A stretch of 64,000 nt of DNA. Origin: Symsagittifera roscoffensis. Lineage: Eukaryota > Xenacoelomorpha > Acoela > Convolutidae. The stretch lies in the NCBI RefSeq assembly GCF_963678635.1, contig NC_087066.1:12508517-12572516 (forward strand), read 5' to 3'. Every line of letters begins with the position of its first letter. The first letter of the stretch is position 1. The notes below the pieces were generated by a model that did not search any database, was not told the origin of the DNA, and worked only from the letters and a program-made list of their open reading frames with translations. Positions 47,485-60,000 of this stretch are shown piece after piece. The position numbers were made by a program, and so were the translations under genes.

Positions 47485-48530
47485 CTTAACAAACGACAAA
47501 CACTATTCATAAAAAAAGCAGCTACATGTGCTAATGAATTGCCAAAACAATTCAGCAAAAGTGGCACCAAATACAAATAGACTCAATTTTGCAAGTAACA
47601 ATTTGAAATATAACAAATTGAAGGCATCCACAGTAACTTTGCGTGTAAAAAATTGCAAGGCATAAAGCCACATTATGTAGAAATTATGCATTTCAAAAAA
47701 TTGCGAGATATAGTGAGTTAGATAACTTCTGAAATCGAGTTTTTATTATTCTTTTGCTCTTTGAAACAAATCACTTCTTTCGGTTCAATTGATGAACTTA
47801 CAATGCATCAACTGTGTTAAATTATTACTATTTGAATGTCAAAGCACATGCCATGAAAAAAGCTGAAAATGTGCCCCAAAATATGCACCAACATTTGCGA
47901 TTTACGTTGAAAAAAAAAGAAAGTTCGTACAAATACATTCGCTTCGCAAGTGTTAATGAAGTCCAGAAAATTTATGCTTGGAATGATTTTTTACTCAGTC
48001 AAATTTCGACAGTTTTTGACTAAAAACTCTTCCAAATGAAAAATAGTTGTCCTCAGCTTAAACTTAAAACGATATTTCACTTGTGATCATTTTTCGCAAA
48101 GCTAAAATGTTTTGAATTTGGGAATACAAAACTACTTGAGCTCCAATTGAGATAAACACTCGCTTTAAATTTCGTTTTAATATAGCGTAAGCGGGAAAGT
48201 AAATCCTTCCAAATTAACTAAGGACAGCATATTGCTTTTATATTTGCTACAGCTTGGGTATAAAACTAAGACGTTTAATAATTAACAATGAGCCTCTTTC
48301 GACTGAAACCATGCCTTCATGACCGTTATCAAGCGCCTGGCTTTTTGTAGTTTGCCAGCAGAGTTCGAAAAAAAATCAGGAATGAGTTTAAAAAATACTT
48401 AGAGGATTTAAGGGTACTTTTTTCACGGGTAAAACAGAGCCACGTATTGTTACTTTAGAGTCAGAATTGAGTTTTTTTTGTGTGTGATGTAAAGAAACTG
48501 ACTGAACCTCTGAAGGAAAAAACACCCACT
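47485..48530. other. AT-rich noncoding stretch
   Basis: Nothing supported. Confidence 0.4.
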
Positions 48531-48534
48531 GTTA

Positions 48535-48665
48535 TCAAAAAAAGTCACTCAGTTCAATGAGATGGCTAGTCAGTGTCGTGGAGGCGTCTTTTATGTCGCG
48601 GGATTCGACGAAGGGGTGGAAGTCATCGGCGTAAAATCCAAGTTTTTCGTCTGGGGGAAATTTGG
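48535..48665 (-). CDS. Likely terminal coding exon, unrecognised gene
   Basis: After the acceptor AACGATGCAG, 131 nt of markedly higher GC read 42 codons and a TGA stop, including DEKLGFYADDFHPFVESRDI. Third positions are C/G-rich, unlike the flanks, which supports coding. It would be the C-terminus of a minus-strand gene whose other exons probably lie between 48700 and 49550. No family recognised. Confidence 0.5.
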
Positions 48666-48791
48666 CTGCATCGTTCACATAGAAAATCATAGAGTAGGTG
48701 AAATGACTGATTTTTAAAAGACACCTGTATGTATAAACTCTGGATGTGGACAAGGCATCCCTGATTGCCTCTTGGCTTGCCGACGTTTGAG

Positions 48792-49024
48792 TTAGTTCGC
48801 TAGCCATCTAGTTAGGCTCTCGGATACCCTGTTGCCATGAAGCAGTATCAATAGAGTACGAATGCAATAGTTAGAGGCAATTAGATTCTTTTCAGAAGGT
48901 CGCCGCTGCTTAAAACCATCGCTGATATAAAATTCAGGAGTAGATAAGGCCACAGTTACTGTGTAGGGGACAAAAAACGTGCTTATTTTCGTAAGTACTT
49001 TGATAATGGCTGCACCGATATCAC
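48792..49024 (-). CDS. Possible internal exon, same unrecognised gene
   Basis: A strong acceptor (TTTCTTTCCAG) precedes a frame reading GDIGAAIIKVLTKISTFFVP and on to an ALSTPEFY stretch. A second ALST-x-x-x-Y stretch occurs near 48755-48720 and aligns with it at the DNA level, which hints at an exon duplication. The donor is uncertain. It may belong with the terminal exon at 48535-48665. Confidence 0.3.
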
Positions 49025-49255
49025 CTGGAAAGAAATTGTCGTTCAATCAAATTTAAATTAATCCTTTTTCTGAGCTTTGTCAAATTTGTAGGGATAGGGA
49101 ATGATCCTGCTTCATATTTCTAGGAGCGGGCCATTTTCTAGAGTTCACTTGACGTAATTTATTTATTAAGATATGATTGAAGGTCTTTAAGACAAGATTT
49201 TAATCTTCTAGTCTGAGTTTATCTGGCTTCTTTGCCAATCGCCTTGTTTTGTTGC

Positions 49256-49531
49256 TTAAATTCGGAGTGCAAAATCCATGACGCCCTGCGGGAATACGGT
49301 GCCTTGCTGCCTTAAAATGACGTTTCTTTGCTTATTTTCAGCTTTGCTTACATAGTTTTTATCAATGATATTTAAAAATTTGCTGTGAGTTACTCCGGTA
49401 AAATTGCCCCAGTTAGCTATATTAATTTGAATGAAACTTTTTCTTCTGCAAAACGGTATTTTCTCTGCAAAGGGGAGATTTTGTAAACCCCGTAGATGGT
49501 CTGAGCCCAAATTCCAAGTAAATAAGAGCAA
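49256..49531 (-). CDS. Open frame, unrecognised
   Basis: A continuous frame of about 90 codons on the same strand as the two preceding candidates, ending in a stop at 49256. The 5' side has an acceptor-like GGCTCAG. There is no domain, only mild codon-like composition. It could be an upstream exon of the same gene or chance. Confidence 0.2.
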   Translation of the reverse strand: MLLFTWNLGSDHLRGLQNLPFAEKIPFCRRKSFIQINIANWGNFTGVTHSKFLNIIDKNYVSKAENKQRNVILRQQGTVFPQGVMDFALRI

Positions 49532-49999
49532 GAAAGATGATGATGCTAGAGATATCCGGGAAAGAAGATGAATTCTTTAAGGGAAGTGAAAATTGAATCG
49601 GTTATTTAAGCACCATGGAATGAAGAGGAACTTGATGTTCTTGTGTGCTTTACTCTAATCATTATCAGATACCACAGTAACCCAAAGCTCGAAAAAAATA
49701 ACCCAAAATGCTGAGAAAAAAAAACTTTAAAATGAACGGCGCAAATTGCTCTAATTGCGAAGTTTATTTCAATTTGCGCTAAATCAGCAGTTATTAACTA
49801 GTATTGATTGAAGTTTGTGAGCGCCTGTCCTGCTTCAAAAAATTTGAAAAATTCTTAATATCAAGATTACTGTTGGTAGGGGCTTTGTGATCTCCTGGCT
49901 TTTGTTGTCGAATCAAAAACTTGACACACTTCTTGACACAGGCGAAGCAAGTGACACATTTGGAATTAATTTATGAAATCCATTTTCGGCAACCAATAT

Positions 50000-50113
50000 A
50001 AATTTATTTCTGAGGGAGCGCGCAACACATTTTCGACTTGTTTTTTAAAAAAAGTTAATTTTTTTTTTGAAAATACGCCCCTCCCCCTCAAGACAATCCT
50101 AGATCCACCTCTG
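50000..50113 (-). mobile_element. hAT-like MITE end fragment
   Basis: GAGGGAGCGCGC near the start and CCCCTCCCCCTCAAGACAATC then CTAGATCCACCTCTG at the end match one half of the family in the orientation seen at 37391. The left part is lost. Confidence 0.6.
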
Positions 50114-50116
50114 CAG

Positions 50117-50353
50117 GAAATCCCACCTTTTAAACTTCCGTTCATAAATGCAAAAGAACATCGGCCGACCAGCTCAAAAAATAGTGCGTTCAAATATTCG
50201 CCTATCACCTTTCTCGACCCCGATCCCAACGACGTCTTAAGCACAGAGACTCTTAATGGAAGATACGCAATGAGTGAGGGAAAAAATGAGCCAGATTCAA
50301 AATTGGTTCGACAATGGAAAAGGCTAACTTTAGAGCGCAATGACTTTCAATAG
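50117..50353 (+). CDS. Possible terminal exon beginning at a MITE end
   Basis: Directly after CTCTGCAG, where the hAT-like fragment ends, a plus-strand frame of 78 codons runs to TAG. It has even codon composition and a charged C-terminus including LVRQWKRLTLERNDF. The same frame also extends upstream through the MITE to an ATG at 49974. I recognise no domain. The opposite strand is open too, so coding status is uncertain. Confidence 0.3.
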   Translation, partial: EIPPFKLPFINAKEHRPTSSKNSAFKYSPITFLDPDPNDVLSTETLNGRYAMSEGKNEPDSKLVRQWKRLTLERNDFQ

Positions 50354-50656
50354 CTCATCTGAAACTTCCCAAAGTACTTAAATGATATGATTTTCCTTGT
50401 TCAGCTAGCTCTTACCCAGTTTATCAGAGAGACTACAACAATTCATATCGTTTTTTCATCGAAATTTACCGAACATGTCGGAACAGTGAAGATTTGTGCA
50501 AGATTGGCACTCAAATTCTTTCTGATGGGACAAAAAAAAGGTAGACTGAAATATGAATTAAATATTTTTGACATTAAGCTCACTTCAGAATCTATACACA
50601 CTTTAGCACCTGATAATACGATTTAATTGAATTAAACATAAATGAGTCACGTTAAT

Positions 50657-50976
50657 CTAGGTCAACCACCAACCGATTAGTATGTACAATTGCGACATTT
50701 GATTCTCCTTAATTCCTACAGCTTCCTCCACCACTCTTTTATTGCGTCCGATCTCAGCTGAAATACAAAAAAAAAATTTCACCGATTTCCCATAACCGAC
50801 TTTAAAAAAAGCAAAAAATTTGAATCTATAATTTGGCAAATTTAGAAGTGCTGCGAATTACTTGGCTGATTGTTTGCTGGCCGCGAAAGGAAAACAAAGA
50901 TTTCAGCAAAGCAAAAATACAAAAAATACTAACCATTCCTGGCATTCGTTGAAAAGATCCGATACACAGAACCCAT
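50657..50976 (-). CDS. Small two-exon gene downstream of Sec16 (candidate)
   Basis: An acceptor-like TGTTTGCAG lies 40 nt past the Sec16 stop; 17 nt later is an ATG. Exon 1 is 50976-50934 and exon 2 is 50757-50657, with donor ATG/GTTAGT, acceptor TGTATTTCAG, matching phase 1 and a 176-bp intron. The product is 47 residues, including AEIGRNKRVVEEAVGIKENQ and a hydrophobic end LYILIGWWLT. I do not recognise it. An alternative frame of exon 2 also reaches an early stop. Its position suggests an operon partner of Sec16. Confidence 0.4.
50738..50743 (-). terminator. Candidate polyadenylation signal
   Basis: AATAAA on the minus strand, about 290 nt after the Sec16 stop. It lies inside the candidate small gene's second exon, so only one of the two readings can be right. 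Confidence 0.3.
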
Positions 50977-51032
50977 TTCACAAGACAATAAAGCTGCAAA
51001 CACTCAAAATTTCTTCGAATATCAATTTAATC

Positions 51033-54000
51033 TCAATGGACAGGTGTAGGCTGACTATTGGGCTGCGTTGAGTTATAGCCAGGGTCATCATCTGGTTGCG
51101 GCATGGGAAATGGGGGAGCCTCGCTCGAGAACGTCATCGGCGGGAATGTACTCGGTGGCATAAATGAAGGCACTGGCACTTGATTGACACGTGTGTTAAC
51201 CTGGTTTGAAGATGCTAATACATCTACGTACTTCGATTTAGCCAGTCCTTTTCCTCTGGAAAATGGGTTTCCAGGAGCTACTGGTGGCATCATAGCAACT
51301 CCAGTATTCGAAATAGGAGCAGAGGTGTTTGCATCATAGCCATTAAAATTCTGCTGCGTTTTCGCTGATTCGTATGTGGCGGCGCTTCCTGTTGATGGAA
51401 TTGTTTTGTCATTACTTGGTGGCTGAGGCATCGCAGCCATAGGAGGCGGGGGCGGTAACTCTTCTTCTTTGCTATCTTTCGTTTTATCCACCCATTTCCC
51501 CAAATCCTTGTCAAAATAGAAATCCGTGCTGTTATCTTCAGGCAGATGCATTTGATTTGGCAATGGCAAAATGCGGTCAACGATTCGTTTGGTGACATTT
51601 TTCATTCCTAGTAGGAGCCAGGATGGTTTTCGGACTGCAGGTGCAACTTTTGCTGCGGATGGAGCCGGGTCACTTGATGATGTTTTGTTCATCTCGTTCG
51701 TCGGAGTCGCTCGGTTATCATCATCATTTTGCTCATCAGCTTCTCGAATCAGAGTCGTATACTTCAACGACATCGTGGACATTTCAGAGCTAGCACTTGT
51801 AGGGCGTTCTGATGTTCTGCGGATTCTCTCGGCTGTGTATGGACCAGCGTTCATTCGATTTACGTTTCCGCCACCTTCTACAATGCCAATGATTTCACTT
51901 GCCTCAGATCCTATCGATTCACGGAATAGGTTTTCACGCTTTCTGAATGGGGAACCTACACTGTTCACGCTGTTTGACGATCCTGAAAAATATGGCTGAA
52001 CTTTGAGCTTCGGTGTCTGCTGAATGTTTTGATACTTCTTTCGATAATCTTGTTCTGTGACACTCGGGTCAAACGTACTTCTCGTTTCACCTAGATTAGC
52101 AGTACTACTTGGCATGTCGAATGCAACAGTGGATCTATTGTTGGCACCACCACCATTCGTGAAACGTTGAGCACTATAAAAATGAGAGCTATCTGTTGAA
52201 GCCATTTTCAAGTAATTCAAATCGGCTGTGCTGTCTGCAAAAACATTGGGCGATCCCAGATCTGAGCCAGCAGCTTCTCTGTTCTCAATTTCCGCATTGG
52301 GTAACTGAACGCTCACTGGAATCGAGGTTTCAAGACCAACTGATGGCATATTTGTATCATAAACTTCTACTGGTTGTTCCAGGGTACTTGACTTTGAAAA
52401 CATGCCAGTTTCAGTAGTGGCACTACTATTATATCCTACAGCCTGCTCGTAACTGAAATTTCGCCCATGCTGTTCGAACAAGAAATTGTCATCTAGCCTC
52501 TGAGAGCCTATCAAAGATCCGGTATTCGCACTTTGACCAGCAACGTCCACTTGGTAACCAATTTCTTCGGTTATAGACGGAAAAGTGTCTCTACATCTTG
52601 GAATGGGGATAGTCAGCGCTTCAAGGTGAGACACGAATTCGAAATTCGGCACTTCGTTTTCGACAGAAGACTTCAAAAAATTGCAAAGTTCGACAACCTC
52701 TTTGATGAAATGTGTCGTGAAATGGACTGGATTTCTCAAAATCTCCTTTGATATGTCTTCACAAAACTCAAAAGATTTCAGATGTAAACCAAATTCTACA
52801 TACTGTTTCGCGATCAAGAACTTGAAATTTTGCAATGAGGGAAAGCACACATCTTGTCCCTGGTACCTCAAGTGAACTGCGAATTCAAAGCACAAACTGA
52901 GAAAGATGCTTTCGAAATCGTTCATGGCTGCCGACATTGTCTTGGCATTGGTGCCCAGAAGCATCAATCTGGGATCCGACTCCCAAGGAAGAGCAAACTG
53001 CAAACCTGCTAGAACGTAACATATCTGCGCAGCAATGCTCAATCCGTTCGCTTCTAAAGCGTTCCCAAGTATTGCAAAGCAATGCTGGTTGTAATCATCA
53101 TCTGACGTCTGATTTGACAGCATTATGGCAACGTGTTGCTCCCAGTTTTTCCAGCAATCTTTCAGAAACTCTGGAGAAAAGGTTCGTTTTTCTTTCAGAA
53201 GGATGAAAGTCTGAAGAGGATTTGTCACTCCTTGAATGCATGTTTTGTCGAATGACTCCACGATCATGCGTTGCATTGGGGAGCTATTTCCAAGCACCGA
53301 AAATCTTAAAGCGAATCCCCACAAATTATGCTCGCTTGTATACTGTAACAGCTTGTTTTCATCGCCCAGCATCGCGTAGCGAACCATGTTCGAATGATCA
53401 GTTTCTGTCGTCAATGATTCGCAGCTGTTTATCAAACATCTGTTGTCATTTGGCTCAATTGCGTCCAAGATATCAAAATCGGTTAAATCTTCGTCGTCTG
53501 AAATATCATTTAAGTCGTCGTCCAATAGGATTCTAGCAACTGACGAACCACTTACAGCACCGTTACTTTCAATTAACAGAAGCAAGTACTTGATTAATAC
53601 TATTAAGTCTTTAGAGATGCCATTCTCTGCATTGGCTAAACGATGATTCAAATAGGACTTCACGTCTGATTTCATCGACCGATCTCGGCTGAAAGGACCT
53701 GGAAACTTCTCTACTGACTTGGGTACAGGAATTACGCGTGATGTTTGAAACATTTGAGCTCTTGATGCATTAATGTTATCAGTGAAAAGAAACCGTCCAT
53801 TGGCCGAAAACTTTGCTACTGAGTGGACTGATGCGTACATTTCTGGCGTCTGTCTGTCTTCTGCTAGTTCATCTTTCGCCTCATCGTCTTCGTTTTCATT
53901 GTCATCTAAGATGTCGTCATTGTTAACTGATGTTGCTTCACTCATAGATCCAAACCTAGTCGTTCGTCTAGGCGAAGATCCTTTACTCCTCCTAGCCATT

Positions 54001-57000
54001 TGTAAATAGTTCATGTAGCATTGCATCTGGAGCTGCCAGTGATAATACATCTGCATTTGGTTCATCATCATCGGGTTTTGGTATGCCATTGGGTTCTGGT
54101 AAGGTGAAATCGGAGGAACGTGAACAGATAAGGGTGCACCCAAATTGGGAGGCGGTGGTGTCATGAAAGGGTTGTTAATTGGGGCCATCTGTCTGGGCTG
54201 GTATCGCCCATCAGGCGTGTATGAAGTAGGATATACTCCAGGAAATGATAAGTTATGATTCTGATATTGTTGTTGGTGTTGAGTGTATCCAATATCACTT
54301 TCTGTAAACGATGAATTTCGGCTGAGCTGTGATACATGGTTGCGCTGTCTTGAAGGTAAAGTATTCGCATTTTCAACTCGATTGGGAAACGCATACCCAA
54401 AAGTTTCTGTGGCTACAACAGGTTGAGATCTTGGCTTCGCTGACAAATTTTCAGTACTGCTACTGTTACTGTTTTGTAAGTTTTCACTTTGGTTTTGGAC
54501 CGCTTCGATATTACGTTCATTTTCAACTAATTGCTCTGAATGTGTAACATGTGTACTCCTCTTGACATCATGCTGTGGAGTTGTTTTAGGCGGTATTGAA
54601 GAATAATTGACTGGTTTTGTTATACTATCATTGCTGTTATTCAAGCTGCCAGAATCGCCAAATATTTCTCTCGAAACAGGTAACCTCTTCTGAGAAACCT
54701 TAGTCGACGTTGACATAACACTTATGTCTTCCTGAGAACTTTCTGCTCTTAAGTTATCGTTCTGATGAAACTGTTTGGTTTTTTCTTTATCTGGTAAAAG
54801 TTTAATTGCACCAATGTCACTTTTTCGGTGACTTGGTTTTAAGTTGTCATTTGATACTTTCTCATCACTGCCTCCTAAACTTTTTCTTCCGTCTAAAACT
54901 GGCAAACTCTTTTTCCTAGATCGCTCTTCCGTGCCGTTAGTTTTAAGCAGTTCTTCCGTTTCTTCAAAATCAATGTTGACGAAATGAAATTTCGACATTT
55001 TTTCAAGTCCTGTCTGCGATACAAGTTTCGAGGCAGGAAGTCTCGAGCAAGACTTTCTGAGAGCAAAAGATGGCGATATTTTCAGTGTCCTGACATCAAT
55101 TGGTTTTGAGCCACTTTCGTTTGATGTCAGCAAACTGCTTTTGTTCAATTCAACTTCAGGCTGCAAATGTTTTATATGTTGGACTGATGACAAAGGCGTG
55201 GTTTCAATTGTTCCTTTATCTTTGTTCTCGGGAGTTTGCAGTTCCCATTGACTTCCCGTTGCTTCACTGTGTGCAGCATTCAACTGACTATGCTCATTTA
55301 GATTTTGGGGTGACTCGTTTGCGTAGGTATTATCCTCATTTACCAAAAGAGGATGTTGATTTTTGGTTTCAAAATCCGAAACGGCGTTTAGCGGGACTAT
55401 TTTGACTGCCTTCTCGTTTTCATTACTTTTCCACTCTTCATCCCAGCCATCGTTCCATCCATTTTCCCAGCCATTGAACTCTTTTTCAGATGATATATCG
55501 ACACCCGTTTGGTCTAAATCGGGAACTTTAGAACCACCTTGAATTGGTTCAGTTTCAGTCTGAAACACTCCAGTTTCAATCACAGCCGAAGAGTTCACAG
55601 GTTCTTCATCTTCGTTCACGCTTTTGTTAGCTGCTGAATTCTGTTCATAGTCGATAACTATATCATCCAAATTTTCTTTCAAGCTACCGGAATTTTCCAT
55701 TGTATCACTTGGTGTTTTGTTTGAAACATTATTGTCATTAATTTCCTCGCTTTCAGACCAATCCCAACCAGACGTTGAACTTATTTTTTTATTCGCACTT
55801 GATTCATCGTCCCAGCCTTGCTCTTGCCACTCTTTGCTGTAAACATTTCTTTTGTCCTGTATACCCGTAGCAGTATCATCATTTCTAATGATTTCGTTGA
55901 TACCATTTGTTTCCCAGCTTGTATTAAGCATATCCTGTCCTAACTGCAGTTGTACTTCAGCTGCTTCGATTTCTAGTTCTCGTTTTGGATTTCTTTCAAG
56001 TTGAGCGTAAGCAGCGTCAAGTGTGGGGTTGTTCCACGCAGCATCGCTCTGGTATGAACTTTCAACTTCAGCATTCACTGGGTAATTATGCGGGGAGTAT
56101 ATATCTCCAAGAGTTTCGACCTCTTTAGATCTCTCTTTGATCTCGTTTTGCTCCTCTGATTCCCAGAAATCTGTATGTTTATTGCTAAATAGCGTAGGTT
56201 CCTCCCACCCTTCCCACGCGTTCCAACTATCTGTCACTTCAATGCTCTGGAACAGATTTTCATGATGTTCTTGATTCGCAACTGTCATTTGAGTATCCTT
56301 CTGATTTTGAACATTTTCAGAGGTAAATTGAGGAACAGTATCGACATTTGACTTCAGGAATTGGACGTCCTCGTTATTTGTAAGTCTGACTTTTCCTGTA
56401 TCTTGATGCAAGCTCTCTGATACATCTGCGTCAAAATTAGTTTCCCAATCGTAAGAATCTCCCCAACCAGTTGAAGACTCAGGTAGCTCCACTGGGACGT
56501 TTTGTTTGAAGCTCTCTTCAACTCCTGCATCCTGATTTTCGTCTTCAACAAATCGTACTGTGTTCATGGAATCTGAGCTGTACTGATTAAATTCGTTCTT
56601 TTCAATGATATCCGTCAACTCGATTTCAATTTCATCTTCGGGTTTCAATTCAACTTCATTTTTACCATGGACCAATGGAGCATCACTGTAGTCTTCATTA
56701 ACCAGCCACGATTTCTGTTCAGCACTTGAATCGTACTCTAAATTCCATTCCGGTTCATTCCAGGTACCTTCAGCGTTCGCCGTATCTTCCTCTTCAAAGT
56801 AACCAGAATACCTGTCCGCTTCAACATTTTGCACTGAAGACTCGATTTCGGTTTCGTTTGAAGTTTCCGATTGGAAAATAGTTCGAGAATCAGACCACGT
56901 ATTCAAATTTTCAGAAAAGTGCTGATCCCACTGAACTGAAACGACTTCTGCGGATTCGTCCTTACTGGAGTCATTATGCTTCACAGCCTGATTTGGAATC

Positions 57001-60000
57001 GAACTTTGGATGTGGAATGACTTGTCAGTGTGAACTGAATCAACTCCAATAACGAGTTCTGGGTTCTCTGTAGGAATAGATGAAAATGTTACTTCACTCG
57101 TATAACTCGTCGAGTCAGCTTTGTTAGTCTTAACTTCTTCGGCTAGTTGCACTGAGCCATTTGACTTGTCGAAATTCCAAGAACAATCTAAGTTCTCATC
57201 ACTTTTACTGTCTTGAGATTCGTCTTCGAAGTGGATTCTTCTCTCTGTTATAATTTCAGTGATAAGTCTCTCATTGTCATTATTTTCTTGGCGCTCACTT
57301 CTCGGAGTAGTTTCTGGAGTGAGATCATTGTTATCTCCGACGGGAAGCAGGTTCTCCCTGACCGATTTGCCATCTTTCACTTTCGCATGTGCATCTTGGA
57401 TGGATCCACATAAATCCTCAGTAGTCATATCCGGTTGCTCATTCCTCGGCCCTGTTCTTTCTACTTTCTTTCCAGACTCCGAGGTTTCAATGGTTACGCC
57501 ATCATCTGAAGGAGTTCCTGGTCCAGCCGGTAGACTCACACCTGAATCAACTTCACAATTTTCATTTCTGCCACTTGCGCTCAAACCCTCATGGGAATTT
57601 TTCAAAGCGCTCCCATTGTACTCATTTTGATTGACTTCATCTCCGTTGAATTCGAAGGCCGGTTGCGTTTGATATTCGACTTGACAATTCGTGTTTTCAG
57701 TCTCCTGGTTCGGGTGTTCTTGACAGTAATGGGCAGCTTGCCATTGGTAGTACCTCTCAGCGTACACCTGTGAGACTGTCTTCATTTGCCCAATACACTC
57801 CGTGTACATGCTTATGACATTGTGATCTAATAGACCTTCTGTGTCGACAGTGAACGGTTCAGATTCGGAACTTGCTTCGAGATCCAATCTACTTGCTTTT
57901 GGTTCAATTTTCACATTTCCTGGACGCGTTTCGACATCAGTTTCTATCTCACTTACAGGTAGTACGTTGTGATTCGAAAAGGAGCTAACATTTAGGTCAT
58001 CAGATTGGTTCTGAAAGCTCTGAACACTTTCAAGTTCAAAAACGGCTGGGACATTCTCAACATCATTGGCAGTGGATATTTCACCGTCATTCCATAGCGT
58101 GGTTAGATTTTCATCTGATGCACTCGCGGCCATTAAACCAGACTCCACAGTTCCACTGTTTCTTGATTGTTTGGCATCTTCAGAAGATTCGATTCTTGGC
58201 GGCTCTAGAATTTTTTCAAAGTGGTTCTCGTTTTGTTGCATTTGATTTCCAAGATTGTTATCTGTCAGCTCGTGGTTTTGTTCAAGATTATTATTCGTCT
58301 CGCTGGATTCTTTAATGTCTGGGTTAACTTCTTCATTTGAAGCCTCGAATTCAACTTGTTCAGCGTGAAATTCGTCGAAATCCATGGACCAGCCCCACAC
58401 TTCAGCTGCCAAATTACTTTCACAATGATTCTCAGAATTCAAATTCTGACTTCCGGAAGTATCCAACTTTCGCTCTGATGTGGATTCGAAAGCATTAGAC
58501 CCTTGCGATATCTCCCATACGTCGGGCTCAGTTCTACTCAGAGAATGATCATGAACAGAAGTTTGCTCATAAGATGGCGTCGGGTATTCTGAGCTGTACA
58601 TATTGATCGCAGCTTGGAAATCAGAATTGATGTGATCGAAAACATCCATTTCGTTTTTCACCGTGTCTTCGTTATTTGACCGGTCGCCCCCACTGCTTTG
58701 TGAAATCGGTTCCGAGAGGGGTTCTGTTAGGACATTGCAGTCATTTGACGCCTCGCTACTCACTGAATTCACGTCAATGTTGTCATTTTCAACGACGACA
58801 CCACTTGGCAACTTCAAGTCATTGTGTACACTTTCCTTATTAGGTATATCAGAAGTTTCCGACTGTTCAGAAAGGCTGTCGTTAATAGATTCAGTTTGAT
58901 TATTTTCAGTTTCTGTCAAGCCTTCAATTCGACCGTCGCTGCCATTTTGTGGAATCGAATCATGAAGCTGACGCCGGTCTTCTAATCGAATCTCCGTTTG
59001 AGGCATGCTGCCATAAAAACTCTCATTTTCTTGCCTTTGAAAGCTTTGGTACTCCCAGCCGCTACCCCAACCCAACCAGCTATCTTGATGAACAAAATTT
59101 TCTTCTTTTTCCGTGTTTGTCGACGTTTCCCCTCCCCACGCCGAGTTTGAATAACTATTATTTTGTAATGAGGTGATTTGATTACATTGCGTATTATCTT
59201 GCGTTCTATAAGACAACGTACCGTTAAGGTTATTTATAAGTGAATAATCATTCGAACTTGTAGTTGAAACTGATACTGAGTTTTCTGGTTGCTTCTTAAA
59301 ATTTTGATTTAAAGGCTCTGAAGCCTCACTTCTTGCCGAAGTTTCTGAGCTTAACGCACCATTGAGAAAACTAAGATCAGAGTAGACCTTGCCAGTACCA
59401 TCATAGTATCCTGACCCTCCGCAATCAGGACATGCATAATGATAGTGCGCTTCGTACGGTTGCGTTACCGTCGCTTGTCTGTGCTCGCACAATAGACTTG
59501 TTGTTGAGTCCGAATTGGAAATAGGACGGTATGAATTTGTCGTTTCTGCTGATACTGATGATGCTAATTGATGATTTGATGAGAAATGTTCCTGCTCCAA
59601 AATATTGCTGACTTCACTTTCATCACCGGCAGAATTCGAATATCCGTTTTTGGAATTGGAATACCAGTATTGGTTATTCGCATTAATTTTGTCATTTTCA
59701 TCATTTAGTTGGTTATGATTAGTAACATTATTACTAGTCTGATAATCATGACCTTGAGAATATTGCTGCTGCTGCATGGCATACCATTGCTGCCATTGAC
59801 TTTGCCACTGATCCCATTGTTCTTGGTCGATATTCTGGCCGTAATTTGCTTCACCATTAAATGAGTTTTGCTCATACGGCTGTGTCATATACTGTTCCAT
59901 CAGATAATTTGGCGCTTTCTTGTCCGGCGAATGACCAAATACCGGTTTGCTATTGGTGAGTTTGACACAGTGTATACTACTGTGCGGTGATGATTCGGTT

